A stretch of 8,417 nucleotides of DNA. Origin: JBFLVQ01 sp040758525 (GTDB lineage Bacteria; Acidobacteriota; Blastocatellia; Chloracidobacteriales; JADJPF01). This document shows, in pieces, positions 1-6,826 of the stretch; positions within the stretch are counted from its first letter, which is position 1; each line of letters starts with the position of its first letter. Made by a program: the position numbers and the translations under genes. The stretch is taken from contig JBFLVQ010000426.1 in NCBI GenBank assembly GCA_040758525.1, forward strand, positions 1 through 8,417. Direction: 5' to 3'. The notes below the pieces were generated by a model. The model had not been told where the DNA came from and did no database searches. It was given only the letters and a program-made list of their open reading frames with translations.

Positions 1-221
1 TAAGATACCCTACCTGTCAAACCCTTGTATAAACATTATTCCCCGCGCGCCCAGCGCGCAAAAACACCGAACAGTAATATAATGGAACATTCTTAATAAT
101 AGCAATATAAATGATATTGGCGTGCGAGGCCGGCTTGGAGCATACTTGTAGGACGTAATATACTGTCTATGCGAGATTCTTACACTTCGACCAAATTATC
201 AATTAATTAGGAGAGTCTGTG
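1..221. other. Non-coding 5' region ahead of the Trm112-like gene
   Basis: No convincing coding frame is visible here. It holds an AT-rich stretch (about 60-120), a short GC-only inverted repeat at 45-59 (two GCGCGC arms around a CCA loop) and a possible promoter at 135-164. The inverted repeat is not followed by a T tract on either strand, so it is not a convincing intrinsic terminator. The region probably separates the plus-strand unit from whatever lies to the left. Confidence 0.6.
135..164 (+). promoter_or_regulatory. Possible sigma70-type promoter for the Trm112-GT9 unit
   Basis: TTGGAG (135-140) and TATACT (159-164) are separated by 18 nt. The -10 box matches the consensus at five of six positions; the -35 box matches only its TTG. 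A transcript from here would have a leader of about 50 nt before the gene at 222. A competing reading is TTGGCG (117-122) with CATACT (141-146). This is a pattern match only. Confidence 0.35.
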
Positions 222-398
222 ATGGCGATTAGCAAAGAGTTATTAGAACTCCTTGTCTGTCCCCTCTGCCACACTGCATTAGTATTAAAACCGGATGGAA
301 GTGGGCTCAAATGTGTAGAGTGTCATCGTGTCTATCCGATTCGTGATGACATTCCCGTAATGTTGGTTGACCAGGCCACCGTTGAAGATGCCGCCTAG
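222..398 (+). CDS. Trm112 family (UPF0434/YcaR-like) zinc-ribbon protein
   Basis: This 58-residue protein matches the Trm112/YcaR family (Pfam Trm112p). It opens with the ELLELLVCPLC segment and has two Cys pairs, C13/C16 and C31/C34, which would form a zinc ribbon, followed by the typical YPIRDDIPVML ending. Family members in eukaryotes and archaea activate methyltransferases. Bacterial YcaR-like proteins are small, poorly characterised and often sit near lipid A or LPS genes. The ATG at 222 follows a good ribosome site, AGGAGAG (209-215), at 6 nt; a GTG directly before it (219) is in frame but would be too close to that site. It lies 11 bp upstream of the GT9 gene, so the two are probably co-transcribed. 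The family call is firm; the cellular role is not known from sequence. Confidence 0.9.
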   Translation: MAISKELLELLVCPLCHTALVLKPDGSGLKCVECHRVYPIRDDIPVMLVDQATVEDAA

Positions 399-409
399 GC
401 ACTAGGAAA

Positions 410-1504
410 GTGAAACGTCACACCAATGTCATTGGGAACGAAACCCTGCGCCGTATACTACTAGTGCGCTTACGCTCGATTGGCGATACCGTCTTAATGA
501 CACCTTGCCTGACCGCATTAAAGGCATGGCAGCCAGCCGTCGAGATCGATGTATTAGTCGAGTCACTCTCCGCGCCTGTGTTACGTGCACATCCACAAGT
601 GACACGTCTCTTTGTCCTCTCTAGCGCGACTACACAACTAGCCAAGCTAACTTCCCGCTTACAGATCATCAAAGAGTTACGTGCGCGCCATTATGACATT
701 GCCTTCAATCTACATGGTGGCACAACCGCAACCTTTCTAACTCGCGCTGCAGGTGCGCGAGTCACAGTTGGATATGCTGCCAACCCCTACGCTAGTCTAC
801 TTTCATGGCGTGCTCCCAATCCTCAGACAATTTGGCAAAAGCAGCATATACATTGTGTCGAACAGCAATTAGCACTGCTCAAATGGGCTGGCGTACCGAT
901 CTCTTTGCCACCTCAACTCTCATTGGCAGTTGAACCGTCAGCAGATCAGAGTATCATCAACAGACTAGCAGAGAAGTCGATTGGACCAGCCTTCGCAGTT
1001 GTGCATCCAGCCGCCGCTTTTCCTTCTAAGCAATGGGAAGCGGCGCGATTTGCCCGTGCTATTGAGCATCTATATGAGCAACATCAATTACCTGCAATAG
1101 TGGTAGTAGCAGCACATGAGGCGGCTATAGGCGAGGCCGTCGTATCCCAAACTCGCTGTCCAGTGACCAGCTTCCAGGATTTAGATCTCTCTCAGCTAAT
1201 GGCACTGATTGCACGAGCCAGCCTCTTCTTAGGTAATGATAGTGGACCAGCACATATTGCCACAGCATTTGGCAAACCTGTTGTAGTTATCTATGGCTCG
1301 TCAAATGCACAGGTTTGGCACCCTTGGTCGAAGGTTGCTTATAGACTGCTACGTGCCGAGCTACCTTGCGCTCCTTGTCCTGGCTATACCTGCAGAGAAT
1401 TTCCTGAACCAGAGTGTATCAAGCGAGTATATGTCAATGAGGTTATTACTGCCCTAGATCAGTTGATTACAGATCAATTGAGTCAACGTCGTTCTTTGAT
1501 GTAG
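410..1504 (+). CDS. Glycosyltransferase family 9 protein (ADP-heptose:LPS heptosyltransferase-like)
   Basis: This is a 364-residue GT-B fold transferase of family GT9, the family that adds heptose to lipid A-core at the cytoplasmic face of the inner membrane. The N-terminal RILLVRLRSIGD strand-loop (residues 15-26) is the family opening. The C-terminal half carries the nucleotide-sugar binding motif GNDSGPAHIA (275-284), then YGSS and a WHPW (303-306). Four cysteines near the end (C320, C323, C328, C336) match the Cys cluster often seen in GT9 heptosyltransferases. The start is a GTG with AGGA at 404-407, only 2 nt away; no in-frame ATG occurs before the RILL motif, so this start is the best available although the 14 residues before the motif are slightly long. 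The acceptor and exact sugar cannot be read from sequence. The 3' end overlaps the convergent permease gene by 22 bp. Confidence 0.9.
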   Translation: MKRHTNVIGNETLRRILLVRLRSIGDTVLMTPCLTALKAWQPAVEIDVLVESLSAPVLRAHPQVTRLFVLSSATTQLAKLTSRLQIIKELRARHYDIAFNLHGGTTATFLTRAAGARVTVGYAANPYASLLSWRAPNPQTIWQKQHIHCVEQQLALLKWAGVPISLPPQLSLAVEPSADQSIINRLAEKSIGPAFAVVHPAAAFPSKQWEAARFARAIEHLYEQHQLPAIVVVAAHEAAIGEAVVSQTRCPVTSFQDLDLSQLMALIARASLFLGNDSGPAHIATAFGKPVVVIYGSSNAQVWHPWSKVAYRLLRAELPCAPCPGYTCREFPEPECIKRVYVNEVITALDQLITDQLSQRRSLM

Positions 1505-2364
1505 GGCTGGCCAATTGCACGTGGCGGATTGACACGACCAATAAAGCCAGAGAGAACAACCATCGTCAGTACATAGGGAATAAGCTGAATGAATTGTGTG
1601 GGAATATTAACTACACCTTGCATACGTATAGTAACGGCTTCGGCAAAGCCAAAAAATAGACAGGCAAGCAATGCGCCGATCGGATGCCAGTTGCCAAAAA
1701 TAAGTGCAGCCAGCGCAATGTAACCACGTCCTGCTGTCATATTGCGAGTAAAGAGTGAATTCTGTCCAATAGAGAGATAAGCACCCCCTAAAGCCGCCAA
1801 CATGCCTGACAACAATACTCCCCAATAGCGCATCTTAGCAACACTTACACCGGCTGTATCAGCAGCTTCAGGATTTTCTCCAACAGTGCGTAATCGTAAG
1901 CCAAAACGGGTACGATAGAGTAGAAAATAGCTTATAGGGACAGCAGCAAAGGCAAACAAGATAAGTGGAGTAGGCAGTGTCTGCTCACGAGGAAGTTGTG
2001 GCGTCGAGCCGGTTGAATTAAAGAGCGCGCCGGAAAGCAGTGCCGGCACACCCAAAAAAAGTATATTGATAGCCGTGCCAATCACCACTTGATCGGCGCG
2101 ATAGCGTATACAGGCAATTGCATGAATTAGCGCAACCAACATGCCGGCCAGTATCGCAGCAAGAATACCTAACCAGGGCTGTTGAGTTTGAAATGTCACA
2201 GTAGCTGCAGTAAATGCCCCAGCTAGCATTATTCCTTCTAGCGCAATGTTAATTACTCCACTACGCTCAGAAAAGAGGCCACCAACAGCCGCTAGTACCA
2301 AAGGTGTAGAGACCCTTATCGTTGAACCGATCAACGAAAGCGAGAATATATCGCCTGCATCCAT
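1483..2364 (-). CDS. ABC transporter permease, nucleoside/BMP type (YufQ/NupQ-like)
   Basis: This 293-residue polytopic inner-membrane protein belongs to the BPD_transp_2 family and most resembles the YufQ-type subunit of BMP-family (nucleoside) ABC importers. Diagnostic segments are FSERSGVINIALEG (31-44), the cytoplasmic coupling loop around VGENPEAADTAGV (161-173), and AGRGYIALAALIFGNW (211-226). About eight hydrophobic segments are visible. It lies 20 bp downstream of the sister permease and the two would form the heterodimeric channel. The start ATG has a weak GAGGGA upstream. Nucleoside as substrate is a family-level inference; related systems import purine nucleosides or other small solutes. 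Neither the ATPase nor the lipoprotein binding subunit is adjacent. The last 22 bp overlap the GT9 gene on the other strand. Confidence 0.9.
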   Translation of the reverse strand: MDAGDIFSLSLIGSTIRVSTPLVLAAVGGLFSERSGVINIALEGIMLAGAFTAATVTFQTQQPWLGILAAILAGMLVALIHAIACIRYRADQVVIGTAINILFLGVPALLSGALFNSTGSTPQLPREQTLPTPLILFAFAAVPISYFLLYRTRFGLRLRTVGENPEAADTAGVSVAKMRYWGVLLSGMLAALGGAYLSIGQNSLFTRNMTAGRGYIALAALIFGNWHPIGALLACLFFGFAEAVTIRMQGVVNIPTQFIQLIPYVLTMVVLSGFIGRVNPPRAIGQPYIKERR

Positions 2365-2384
2365 ACTATTCGTTTCCCTCGTCG

Positions 2385-3482
2385 CTATTTTGCTGATTTA
2401 TGTGCTGCTGCGCGCCGCTGTCCTAGATTGTGGAAGATTGCTTCGCAGGCAACAAACAGAATAATGGTTGCCTGCAATACTACAGCAAGATCTTTCGAGA
2501 CCTTATCGGTGAAAATATCTATAAAAAGTCCTGCGCGCTGTAAAGCGCCAAAAAGGATTGCGGCAAGAAATATTCCTAGCGGATGTTTGCGCCCTAGTAG
2601 CGCTACGGCAATCCCAGTAAAACCATAACTGGCCGAGAAATTATCGTAGTAGCGGTAACGGTAGCCAAGCACTTCATTAATGCCTACCAGTCCGGCGAGC
2701 GCGCCACTGAGTGCCATTGCTAAGACAATATTACGCGCTACATTCACGCCACCATACTCAGCCGCCGCAGCATTACTGCCTACTGCGCGCAATTCATACC
2801 CCCATTTAGTTTTCCATAGGAAAATATAGACAAGCACACAAGCGATAATCGCAATAAAGAAGCCAAGATTGAGTGGTAAGCGGGCAGGGAAATCGATACC
2901 AAATGGCGCCAGCAGCATATGCATACGTGGTATATGTGCCTGTTGAAAGATCTCTTTTGTTTGTAAGATAGGATCGCCAGGAACACGATATCGATATTGT
3001 GTTAGGTAGCTGGTCAGACCTACAGCAATGAAGTTCATCATAATGGTATTGATTACTTCATGAGCGCCAAAGCGTGCCTTGAGCAGACCAGGAATACCTC
3101 CCCAGATTGCCCCTGACATAACTGCCGCAAGCATACAGAGAGGCACTACTAACCAAGCAGAACGGTCCAAGGTAAAACCAACCCAAGCCGCCGCAAAAGC
3201 TGCAATATAGAGCTGTCCCTCTGCCCCTATATTGAGCAGACCACAACGGAAGGCGACTGCTACTGCTAGTCCTGTAAAGATCAATGGGGTGGCATAGAAG
3301 AGTGTATAACCGAGGCCGTCAATGGTACCAAAGGCGCTTGAGAAGAAAAGCTCATAGACCAATAGTGGACTATCGCCTACCGCCAATATAATGATCCCTC
3401 CTACTATAAAAGCAGCCAGTACGGCAAGCAGAGGGAAGAGCAGTGTGTTAAACAGCCTCGGCATAAATACTCGCTTTCCCAT
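2385..3482 (-). CDS. ABC transporter permease, nucleoside/BMP type (YufP/NupP-like)
   Basis: A 365-residue polytopic membrane protein of the BPD_transp_2 family, matching the longer YufP-type subunit of nucleoside-type ABC importers. Characteristic segments are RCGLLNIGAEGQ (79-90), FGAHEVINTIMMN (138-150), and a coupling loop GYELRAVGSNAAAAEYGGV (228-246) that would contact the missing ATPase. A larger polar loop at 160-200 separates the two halves, as in the family. The ATG at 3482 shares one base with the stop of the preceding gene (TAATG), pointing to translational coupling. An internal ATG at codon 7 (3464) is an alternative start. It pairs with the downstream 293-residue permease. Exact substrate is unknown. 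Confidence 0.9.
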   Translation of the reverse strand: MGKRVFMPRLFNTLLFPLLAVLAAFIVGGIIILAVGDSPLLVYELFFSSAFGTIDGLGYTLFYATPLIFTGLAVAVAFRCGLLNIGAEGQLYIAAFAAAWVGFTLDRSAWLVVPLCMLAAVMSGAIWGGIPGLLKARFGAHEVINTIMMNFIAVGLTSYLTQYRYRVPGDPILQTKEIFQQAHIPRMHMLLAPFGIDFPARLPLNLGFFIAIIACVLVYIFLWKTKWGYELRAVGSNAAAAEYGGVNVARNIVLAMALSGALAGLVGINEVLGYRYRYYDNFSASYGFTGIAVALLGRKHPLGIFLAAILFGALQRAGLFIDIFTDKVSKDLAVVLQATIILFVACEAIFHNLGQRRAAAHKSAK

Positions 3483-4105
3483 TAACCCTGAGGCGGGTTT
3501 TCTCCACCCGTTGTGGGCGGCGCAGGTGGTATAGGAGGCGCTGGTGGATTAGGTAGATCAGGAGAAGCAGGGGGTGTTTGTGTTGGTGCAAAGCCACCTG
3601 CTTCGCCGTAAGGATAGTTGGGCGGAGGTGTAGGAGGTACCTTACGCCTATTGAATAAAGAGATACCAATCACACCACCAAGCGCGCCCATACCTGTGAA
3701 GACAATTACATTAAAGATGGCAGAGAGAAAGAGGACGAGAACAAAATGCTCTACCACAAACTTCATGTAAGGTTCGAGTATCGTGGCAACACGTGGATCT
3801 TGACCGCTTATAGCATCAAGCAGTTGCTGTGGATTGCCTTTAGTCTGAATAAATGTGATCATTGTTGAGATCACAGATGAGATTACTCCGCCGAGAAAAC
3901 CTGCCAGTGCCCCTACGCTAGCACCATCGCTTGAGCGTATAGGTGTAGACGAACCCTTTACAGAGAGCCAAGATGCCAATGCACCACCACCCACTACCCA
4001 AGCACAGCAGAGGCAATTAAGAGCGCTTACAAACGGTAGCGTGGAGAGTACTGCTAAAGTGACCCCTCCAATTAACGCTGGTTTGATCTTGTTTTGTGTT
4101 TCCAT
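3482..4105 (-). CDS. Small membrane protein with proline-rich C-terminal tail, function unknown
   Basis: I do not recognise a characterised family. The 207 residues contain about five hydrophobic segments (roughly 9-27, 32-48, 62-85, 118-133, 135-151). A CLCC cysteine cluster (31-34) sits at the start of the second. From about 157 to the end the protein is a Pro-rich, Gly-containing low-complexity tail with PP and APP repeats (for example PPAPPIPPAPP), directly after a basic NRRK stop-transfer-like segment, so the tail is probably cytoplasmic. Such tails often bind partner proteins or are simply flexible. The ATG is preceded by GGGAGG (4109-4114), spaced only 3 nt. It lies 15 bp downstream of the DUF2085 gene and overlaps the permease start by 1 bp, so it is an operon member. 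No function can be inferred beyond a membrane location. Confidence 0.75.
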   Translation of the reverse strand: METQNKIKPALIGGVTLAVLSTLPFVSALNCLCCAWVVGGGALASWLSVKGSSTPIRSSDGASVGALAGFLGGVISSVISTMITFIQTKGNPQQLLDAISGQDPRVATILEPYMKFVVEHFVLVLFLSAIFNVIVFTGMGALGGVIGISLFNRRKVPPTPPPNYPYGEAGGFAPTQTPPASPDLPNPPAPPIPPAPPTTGGENPPQG

Positions 4106-4120
4106 ATGCCTCCCAAAATA

Positions 4121-4660
4121 CTATTTTCTGCTGGCGATAATTGTGTCGGCCCCCCTGCCAAGCACGTCTGCCAGATCAACTATTAAGCAGACTATCGCGG
4201 GCACAAGGTAGAAGGCTAGTGCTATGCCCGCCAATGCTCCCGTGAGACTACGAGAAATAGGGGTGTTGGCAAACAGACCTAGGAAGTTTAGCAAATAATC
4301 CAGCCCCATAGGCAGCAGCGCAAACAATAGAAAACTACCTGGAGGCAGGTCCACACATCTGTAGGCCCGCACCAGCGGATAGATAATCAGCCCAATCAGC
4401 ATTCCTCCATATATACCTATACAGCGGGTGCAAAGCGCCAGCGGTTCACCCCAAAGTGTAAAGCAGCGCGAAGGTAGTTGATGGCAGATAGGAGAGAAGC
4501 TACGACGTATAAACCAAGCCCAAACAATTTCTCCCTGTGCAGCCCAATATGCTGGCATAATTGCAGCAAACAGCCAGCCTGCAATACAGAATAGTAGCAG
4601 CAGGTAAGCAAATTTCGGCTGGAAGAGTCTGGCAATAAACTGCCGCATGATTATTGTCAC
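4121..4660 (-). CDS. DUF2085 family membrane protein
   Basis: This 179-residue protein shows the DUF2085 signature: ICHQLPSRCFTLWGEPLALC followed by TRCIGIYGG, placing C59-H60, C66, C77 and C80 in one cluster that could bind a metal or form disulfides, and then PMGLDYLLNFLGL (117-129) and TPISRSLTG (133-141). About four or five membrane segments are visible (around 17-36, 81-98, 108-129, 140-162). The family is uncharacterised. The longest frame starts at GTG 4660; ATG at codon 5 (4648) is equally possible, and neither has a clear Shine-Dalgarno. The gene starts 11 bp after glpX, and a perfect 16-bp palindrome fills that gap, so translation may depend on coupling to glpX. Confidence 0.85.
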   Translation of the reverse strand: MTIIMRQFIARLFQPKFAYLLLLFCIAGWLFAAIMPAYWAAQGEIVWAWFIRRSFSPICHQLPSRCFTLWGEPLALCTRCIGIYGGMLIGLIIYPLVRAYRCVDLPPGSFLLFALLPMGLDYLLNFLGLFANTPISRSLTGALAGIALAFYLVPAIVCLIVDLADVLGRGADTIIASRK

Positions 4661-4675
4661 TAATAGATCTATTAG
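4660..4675. repeat. Perfect 16-bp palindrome at the glpX/DUF2085 junction
   Basis: The sequence CTAATAGATCTATTAG is its own reverse complement. It covers the glpX stop codon, the whole 11-bp gap and the first base of the GTG start of the next gene. As RNA it could form only a small AU-rich hairpin; as DNA it could be a dyad protein site. Chance is also possible for such an AT-rich sequence. Confidence 0.5.
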
Positions 4676-5709
4676 AATCGCACAACAACGTCAGGGCCGG
4701 GTTCAAGACTGACCGTATCAATAAACCGCACATAACGCTGCTCAGTTGTCATTATTAACGATTGTGTGCGGGTGCCAGTACCAAAGAAACGCACGCCTTT
4801 AAGAATGGTACCATCTGTTACACCCGTGGCAGCAAAGATAATTCGCTTGCCAGGAGCAAGATCAGTGGTTGAATAGACCTGTTTGGGATCTTGTATGCCC
4901 ATCGATTTCATACGATCGATCACCTCAGCATCCTCGGCTACCTTCTCGTAGTCTTCTTGTGCTAGTTGATCTTTGAGTACAAAACGGGCTTGGATTTCGC
5001 CATTAAGACAGCGCATTGCTGCTGCTGTCAACACACCTTCGGGAGCGCCGCCTATACCCATTACCGCATGCACGCCTGAGCCGCCTACAGCAGCGCTAAT
5101 ACCTGCCGAGAGGTCACCATCACTAATCAGTCTGATACGCGCGCCGGCACTACGTATATCCTCAATCAGTTTTGCATGACGCGGTCGCTCCAGCACAATC
5201 ACCACCAGATCGCTAATATCACGGTTGAGTCGGCGTGCAATGATCTTGAGATTGTCTTTCACAGGAGCGTCTATATCTACATGACCACGTGCGGCTGGAC
5301 CAACTACCAGCTTGTTCATATAAATATCAGGCGCCTTAAGTAGACCACCATGTTCGGCAGCCGCCAGTACGGCAATTGCATTGGCCGAGCCGGTTGCACA
5401 GAGGTTTGTACCTTCCAGTGGATCAACGGCAATATCAACATCTGGATAATTACAATCGCCGTCGATGTTTGCGCCTAGTCCTACTCGCTCACCTATGTAA
5501 AGCATAGGTGCTTTGTCGCGCTCGCCCTCACCAATCACTACTTCGCCGCGAATCGGCACGGATCTGAGTGATTCACGCATTGCCTCGACGGCCACTTGAT
5601 CAGAGTATTTGCGCTTGCCCTGACCCATTGTGCGCGCACAAGCAATGGCGGCAGCTTCTACTACGTGCAGGAAATCGAGTGACAACTCGTGACCCATTGA
5701 TCGCTGCAT
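4672..5709 (-). CDS. glpX: Fructose-1,6-bisphosphatase class II (GlpX)
   Basis: This 345-residue cytoplasmic enzyme hydrolyses fructose 1,6-bisphosphate to fructose 6-phosphate in gluconeogenesis; some relatives also act on sedoheptulose 1,7-bisphosphate. The GlpX motifs are all present: SDQVAVEAMR (36-45), the metal-site GEGERD (60-65), DPLEGT (96-101) typical of lithium-sensitive phosphatases, SDGD (196-199) and GIGGAPEG (218-225). Length is normal for the family. I chose ATG 5709, because AGGAGAGGA sits 7 nt upstream and the protein then begins at the usual family position. A longer frame to 5757 adds 16 residues unlike the family and would place its start inside the promoter described here. 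It is flanked upstream by a microcompartment flavoprotein-like gene and downstream by membrane protein genes. Which sugar bisphosphate it prefers here is not decidable from sequence. Confidence 0.95.
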   Translation of the reverse strand: MQRSMGHELSLDFLHVVEAAAIACARTMGQGKRKYSDQVAVEAMRESLRSVPIRGEVVIGEGERDKAPMLYIGERVGLGANIDGDCNYPDVDIAVDPLEGTNLCATGSANAIAVLAAAEHGGLLKAPDIYMNKLVVGPAARGHVDIDAPVKDNLKIIARRLNRDISDLVVIVLERPRHAKLIEDIRSAGARIRLISDGDLSAGISAAVGGSGVHAVMGIGGAPEGVLTAAAMRCLNGEIQARFVLKDQLAQEDYEKVAEDAEVIDRMKSMGIQDPKQVYSTTDLAPGKRIIFAATGVTDGTILKGVRFFGTGTRTQSLIMTTEQRYVRFIDTVSLEPGPDVVVRF

Positions 5710-5737
5710 AAAAATGTCCTCTCCTATTTTGTAAGTG

Positions 5738-5748
5738 TTCGGAAAAAG
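5738..5748 (-). promoter_or_regulatory. 11-bp motif copy at the glpX promoter start region
   Basis: CTTTTTCCGAA on the minus strand directly follows the -10 box. The identical 11-mer lies at 7159-7169, also immediately downstream of a -10 box, ahead of the vertex-protein genes. Shared placement suggests a common regulatory site or initial transcribed sequence. Here the second arm of the inverted repeat seen at the other site is missing. Confidence 0.35.
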
Positions 5749-5777
5749 GTTATCCAATAGATTGCTGTTTTTTTCAA
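5749..5777 (-). promoter_or_regulatory. Likely promoter for glpX and downstream genes
   Basis: On the minus strand TTGAAA (5777-5772) is followed after 17 nt by GATAAC (5754-5749). The -35 box matches consensus at five of six positions and the -10 box at four of six. Transcription would start near 5742, giving a leader of roughly 30 nt that includes the AGGAGAGGA ribosome site. It lies in the 83-bp gap between the flavoprotein-like gene and glpX, the largest gap in the run, which supports an internal promoter. Confidence 0.5.
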
Positions 5778-5792
5778 GCAGATGTCGCTAGA

Positions 5793-6500
5793 TCAGAAGC
5801 CCAGAGTATTACAGATATCGCAATGGTCGCAAGGCTTGCCTTTCTCCATTATGCACTGCTTGTTCTGTAGAAATTCAACGAAGTCATTAAGCGCATGGTC
5901 GGCACGAAAGCGCTGTTGGGAAGGATGCGCGAAAATTTGCGAAGGCATGTTGAGGATCGGCAACTGGCTCGCGCCTTTAACATGCGGGCTGGGTGGTGTC
6001 GCTAGTGTCGGTCCATGCAACGCCCGGTTCAGTTCAGTTGCGGTGATCAGTTCTATCCCTAACCCTGCGAGTTTACTGCGCAGTTCCTCAATCGCACGAA
6101 AGATGCCAGGGCGTAGATGCTCGCCAGGCGTAGGGCCTGCCAACATTCCTTCAGTAACAAAAATAACTCGCTTGTTAGCGAATAGTGTACGCACAATAAA
6201 ATCAGCAGCAGGACAATCGACTTGCAACGCCACAATACGGGAAGCAAGATCGAGTGAAGGCGCAACTACTACTAATGTTGTACAAGAAGTTATTAATTCA
6301 TTAGTGCCAGATTGCGCAGGCAAGTTGACTAACATTGCTTCTGGACAAGCAGCATTGATGATATTGCGGGTTGCTTCGCTCGCTTCTGTAGCATATAGAA
6401 GAAGCAATGGCGCATCTTTGCGGGCAACTGCCGCTTCACCAGCTAAGAGCCGCTGACTGAGCTCACCAGCTACTTGTCTAATGAATTCTTCCTTGATCAT
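5793..6500 (-). CDS. Flavoprotein-like (HFCD/Dfp-type fold) protein, candidate microcompartment cargo
   Basis: This 235-residue protein resembles the Flavoprotein (PF02441-like) superfamily: a beta strand PLLLLYA (31-37), then CTTLVVVAPSLDLASRIVAL (73-92), an aligned ADFIVRTLFANKRVIFVTEGM (about 99-119), and a charged helix (134-145) before GIELIT. The VVVAPSLDLASRIV and VIFVTEGM pieces correspond to the cofactor-binding loops of that fold, though the classical Asn is not obvious. Residues 2-19 can form an amphipathic helix separated from the domain by a short Ala/Gly-rich stretch, as in encapsulation peptides. After a Pro-rich linker (163-195) the protein ends in CDHCDIC (C224, C227, C230), a possible metal or Fe-S site. 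It lies 28 bp downstream of two vertex shell genes, supporting a microcompartment link. No reaction can be assigned. Confidence 0.65.
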   Translation of the reverse strand: MIKEEFIRQVAGELSQRLLAGEAAVARKDAPLLLLYATEASEATRNIINAACPEAMLVNLPAQSGTNELITSCTTLVVVAPSLDLASRIVALQVDCPAADFIVRTLFANKRVIFVTEGMLAGPTPGEHLRPGIFRAIEELRSKLAGLGIELITATELNRALHGPTLATPPSPHVKGASQLPILNMPSQIFAHPSQQRFRADHALNDFVEFLQNKQCIMEKGKPCDHCDICNTLGF

Positions 6501-6528
6501 TTTCTGCTATTAAAGATAAATAGATTAA

Positions 6529-6816
6529 TCACTGCTCAATGGTCGCCTCATACTCTATGGTATCAACCACGCCTATGATGGCAGCATCAATGGCATAACC
6601 CTCTTTGCCAGTAGTAGCCGTAGAAGCCGACCAACCTTCCTGAACTACTACGACCAGATCACCTGAGCCAGCATCAACAGAATCGAGCGCCATAAATGAT
6701 GAACCACGTGCACGGCCATCCAATTCTATCGGCTGTACAAGCAGTATACGACTACCGACCAATCGATCGTATTTCTGTGTAGCTACTACATTGCCGATCA
6801 CGCGTGCTAATATCAT
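6529..6816 (-). CDS. EutN/CcmL family microcompartment vertex protein (BMC-P), second copy
   Basis: A 95-residue single-domain protein of the EutN/CcmL family, whose pentamers cap the vertices of the icosahedral bacterial microcompartment shell. It shows the standard opening MILARVIGNVVATQKY, LLVQPI (26-31), the ALDSVDAGSGDLVVVVQEG turn region (43-61) and the closing AAIIGVVDTIE strand. Length is typical (85-100). The EGWSAS stretch after the VVVVQ strand is the CcmL-like version of the loop, unlike the RGKESSFPF version in its neighbour, so the two genes are divergent paralogues rather than a recent duplication. It lies 10 bp after the other vertex gene and 28 bp before the flavoprotein-like gene. 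No hexameric shell gene is in the window. Confidence 0.93.
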   Translation of the reverse strand: MILARVIGNVVATQKYDRLVGSRILLVQPIELDGRARGSSFMALDSVDAGSGDLVVVVQEGWSASTATTGKEGYAIDAAIIGVVDTIEYEATIEQ

Positions 6817-6826
6817 AGCCTGCTAA

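Noticed and set aside
45..59. GC-rich hairpin as a terminator of a gene to the left
   Set aside because: The stem is only 6 bp, the loop is 3 nt, and the following bases are A-rich on the plus strand. No T tract follows in either direction.
1462..1476. TTGAT/ATCAA hairpin near the GT9 3' end as a terminator
   Set aside because: It has only a 5-bp AT-rich stem, lies inside coding sequence and has no T tract.
3855..4211. Plus-strand open frame of 118 codons opposite the two small membrane protein genes
   Set aside because: It crosses a gene junction on the other strand, has no motif and no Shine-Dalgarno. It is a shadow.
5782..6456. Long plus-strand open frame of 224 codons opposite the flavoprotein-like gene
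   Set aside because: Its product is Ser/Ala/Arg-rich with no recognisable motif and no ribosome site, while the minus-strand frame has a coherent fold and operon context. It is a shadow.
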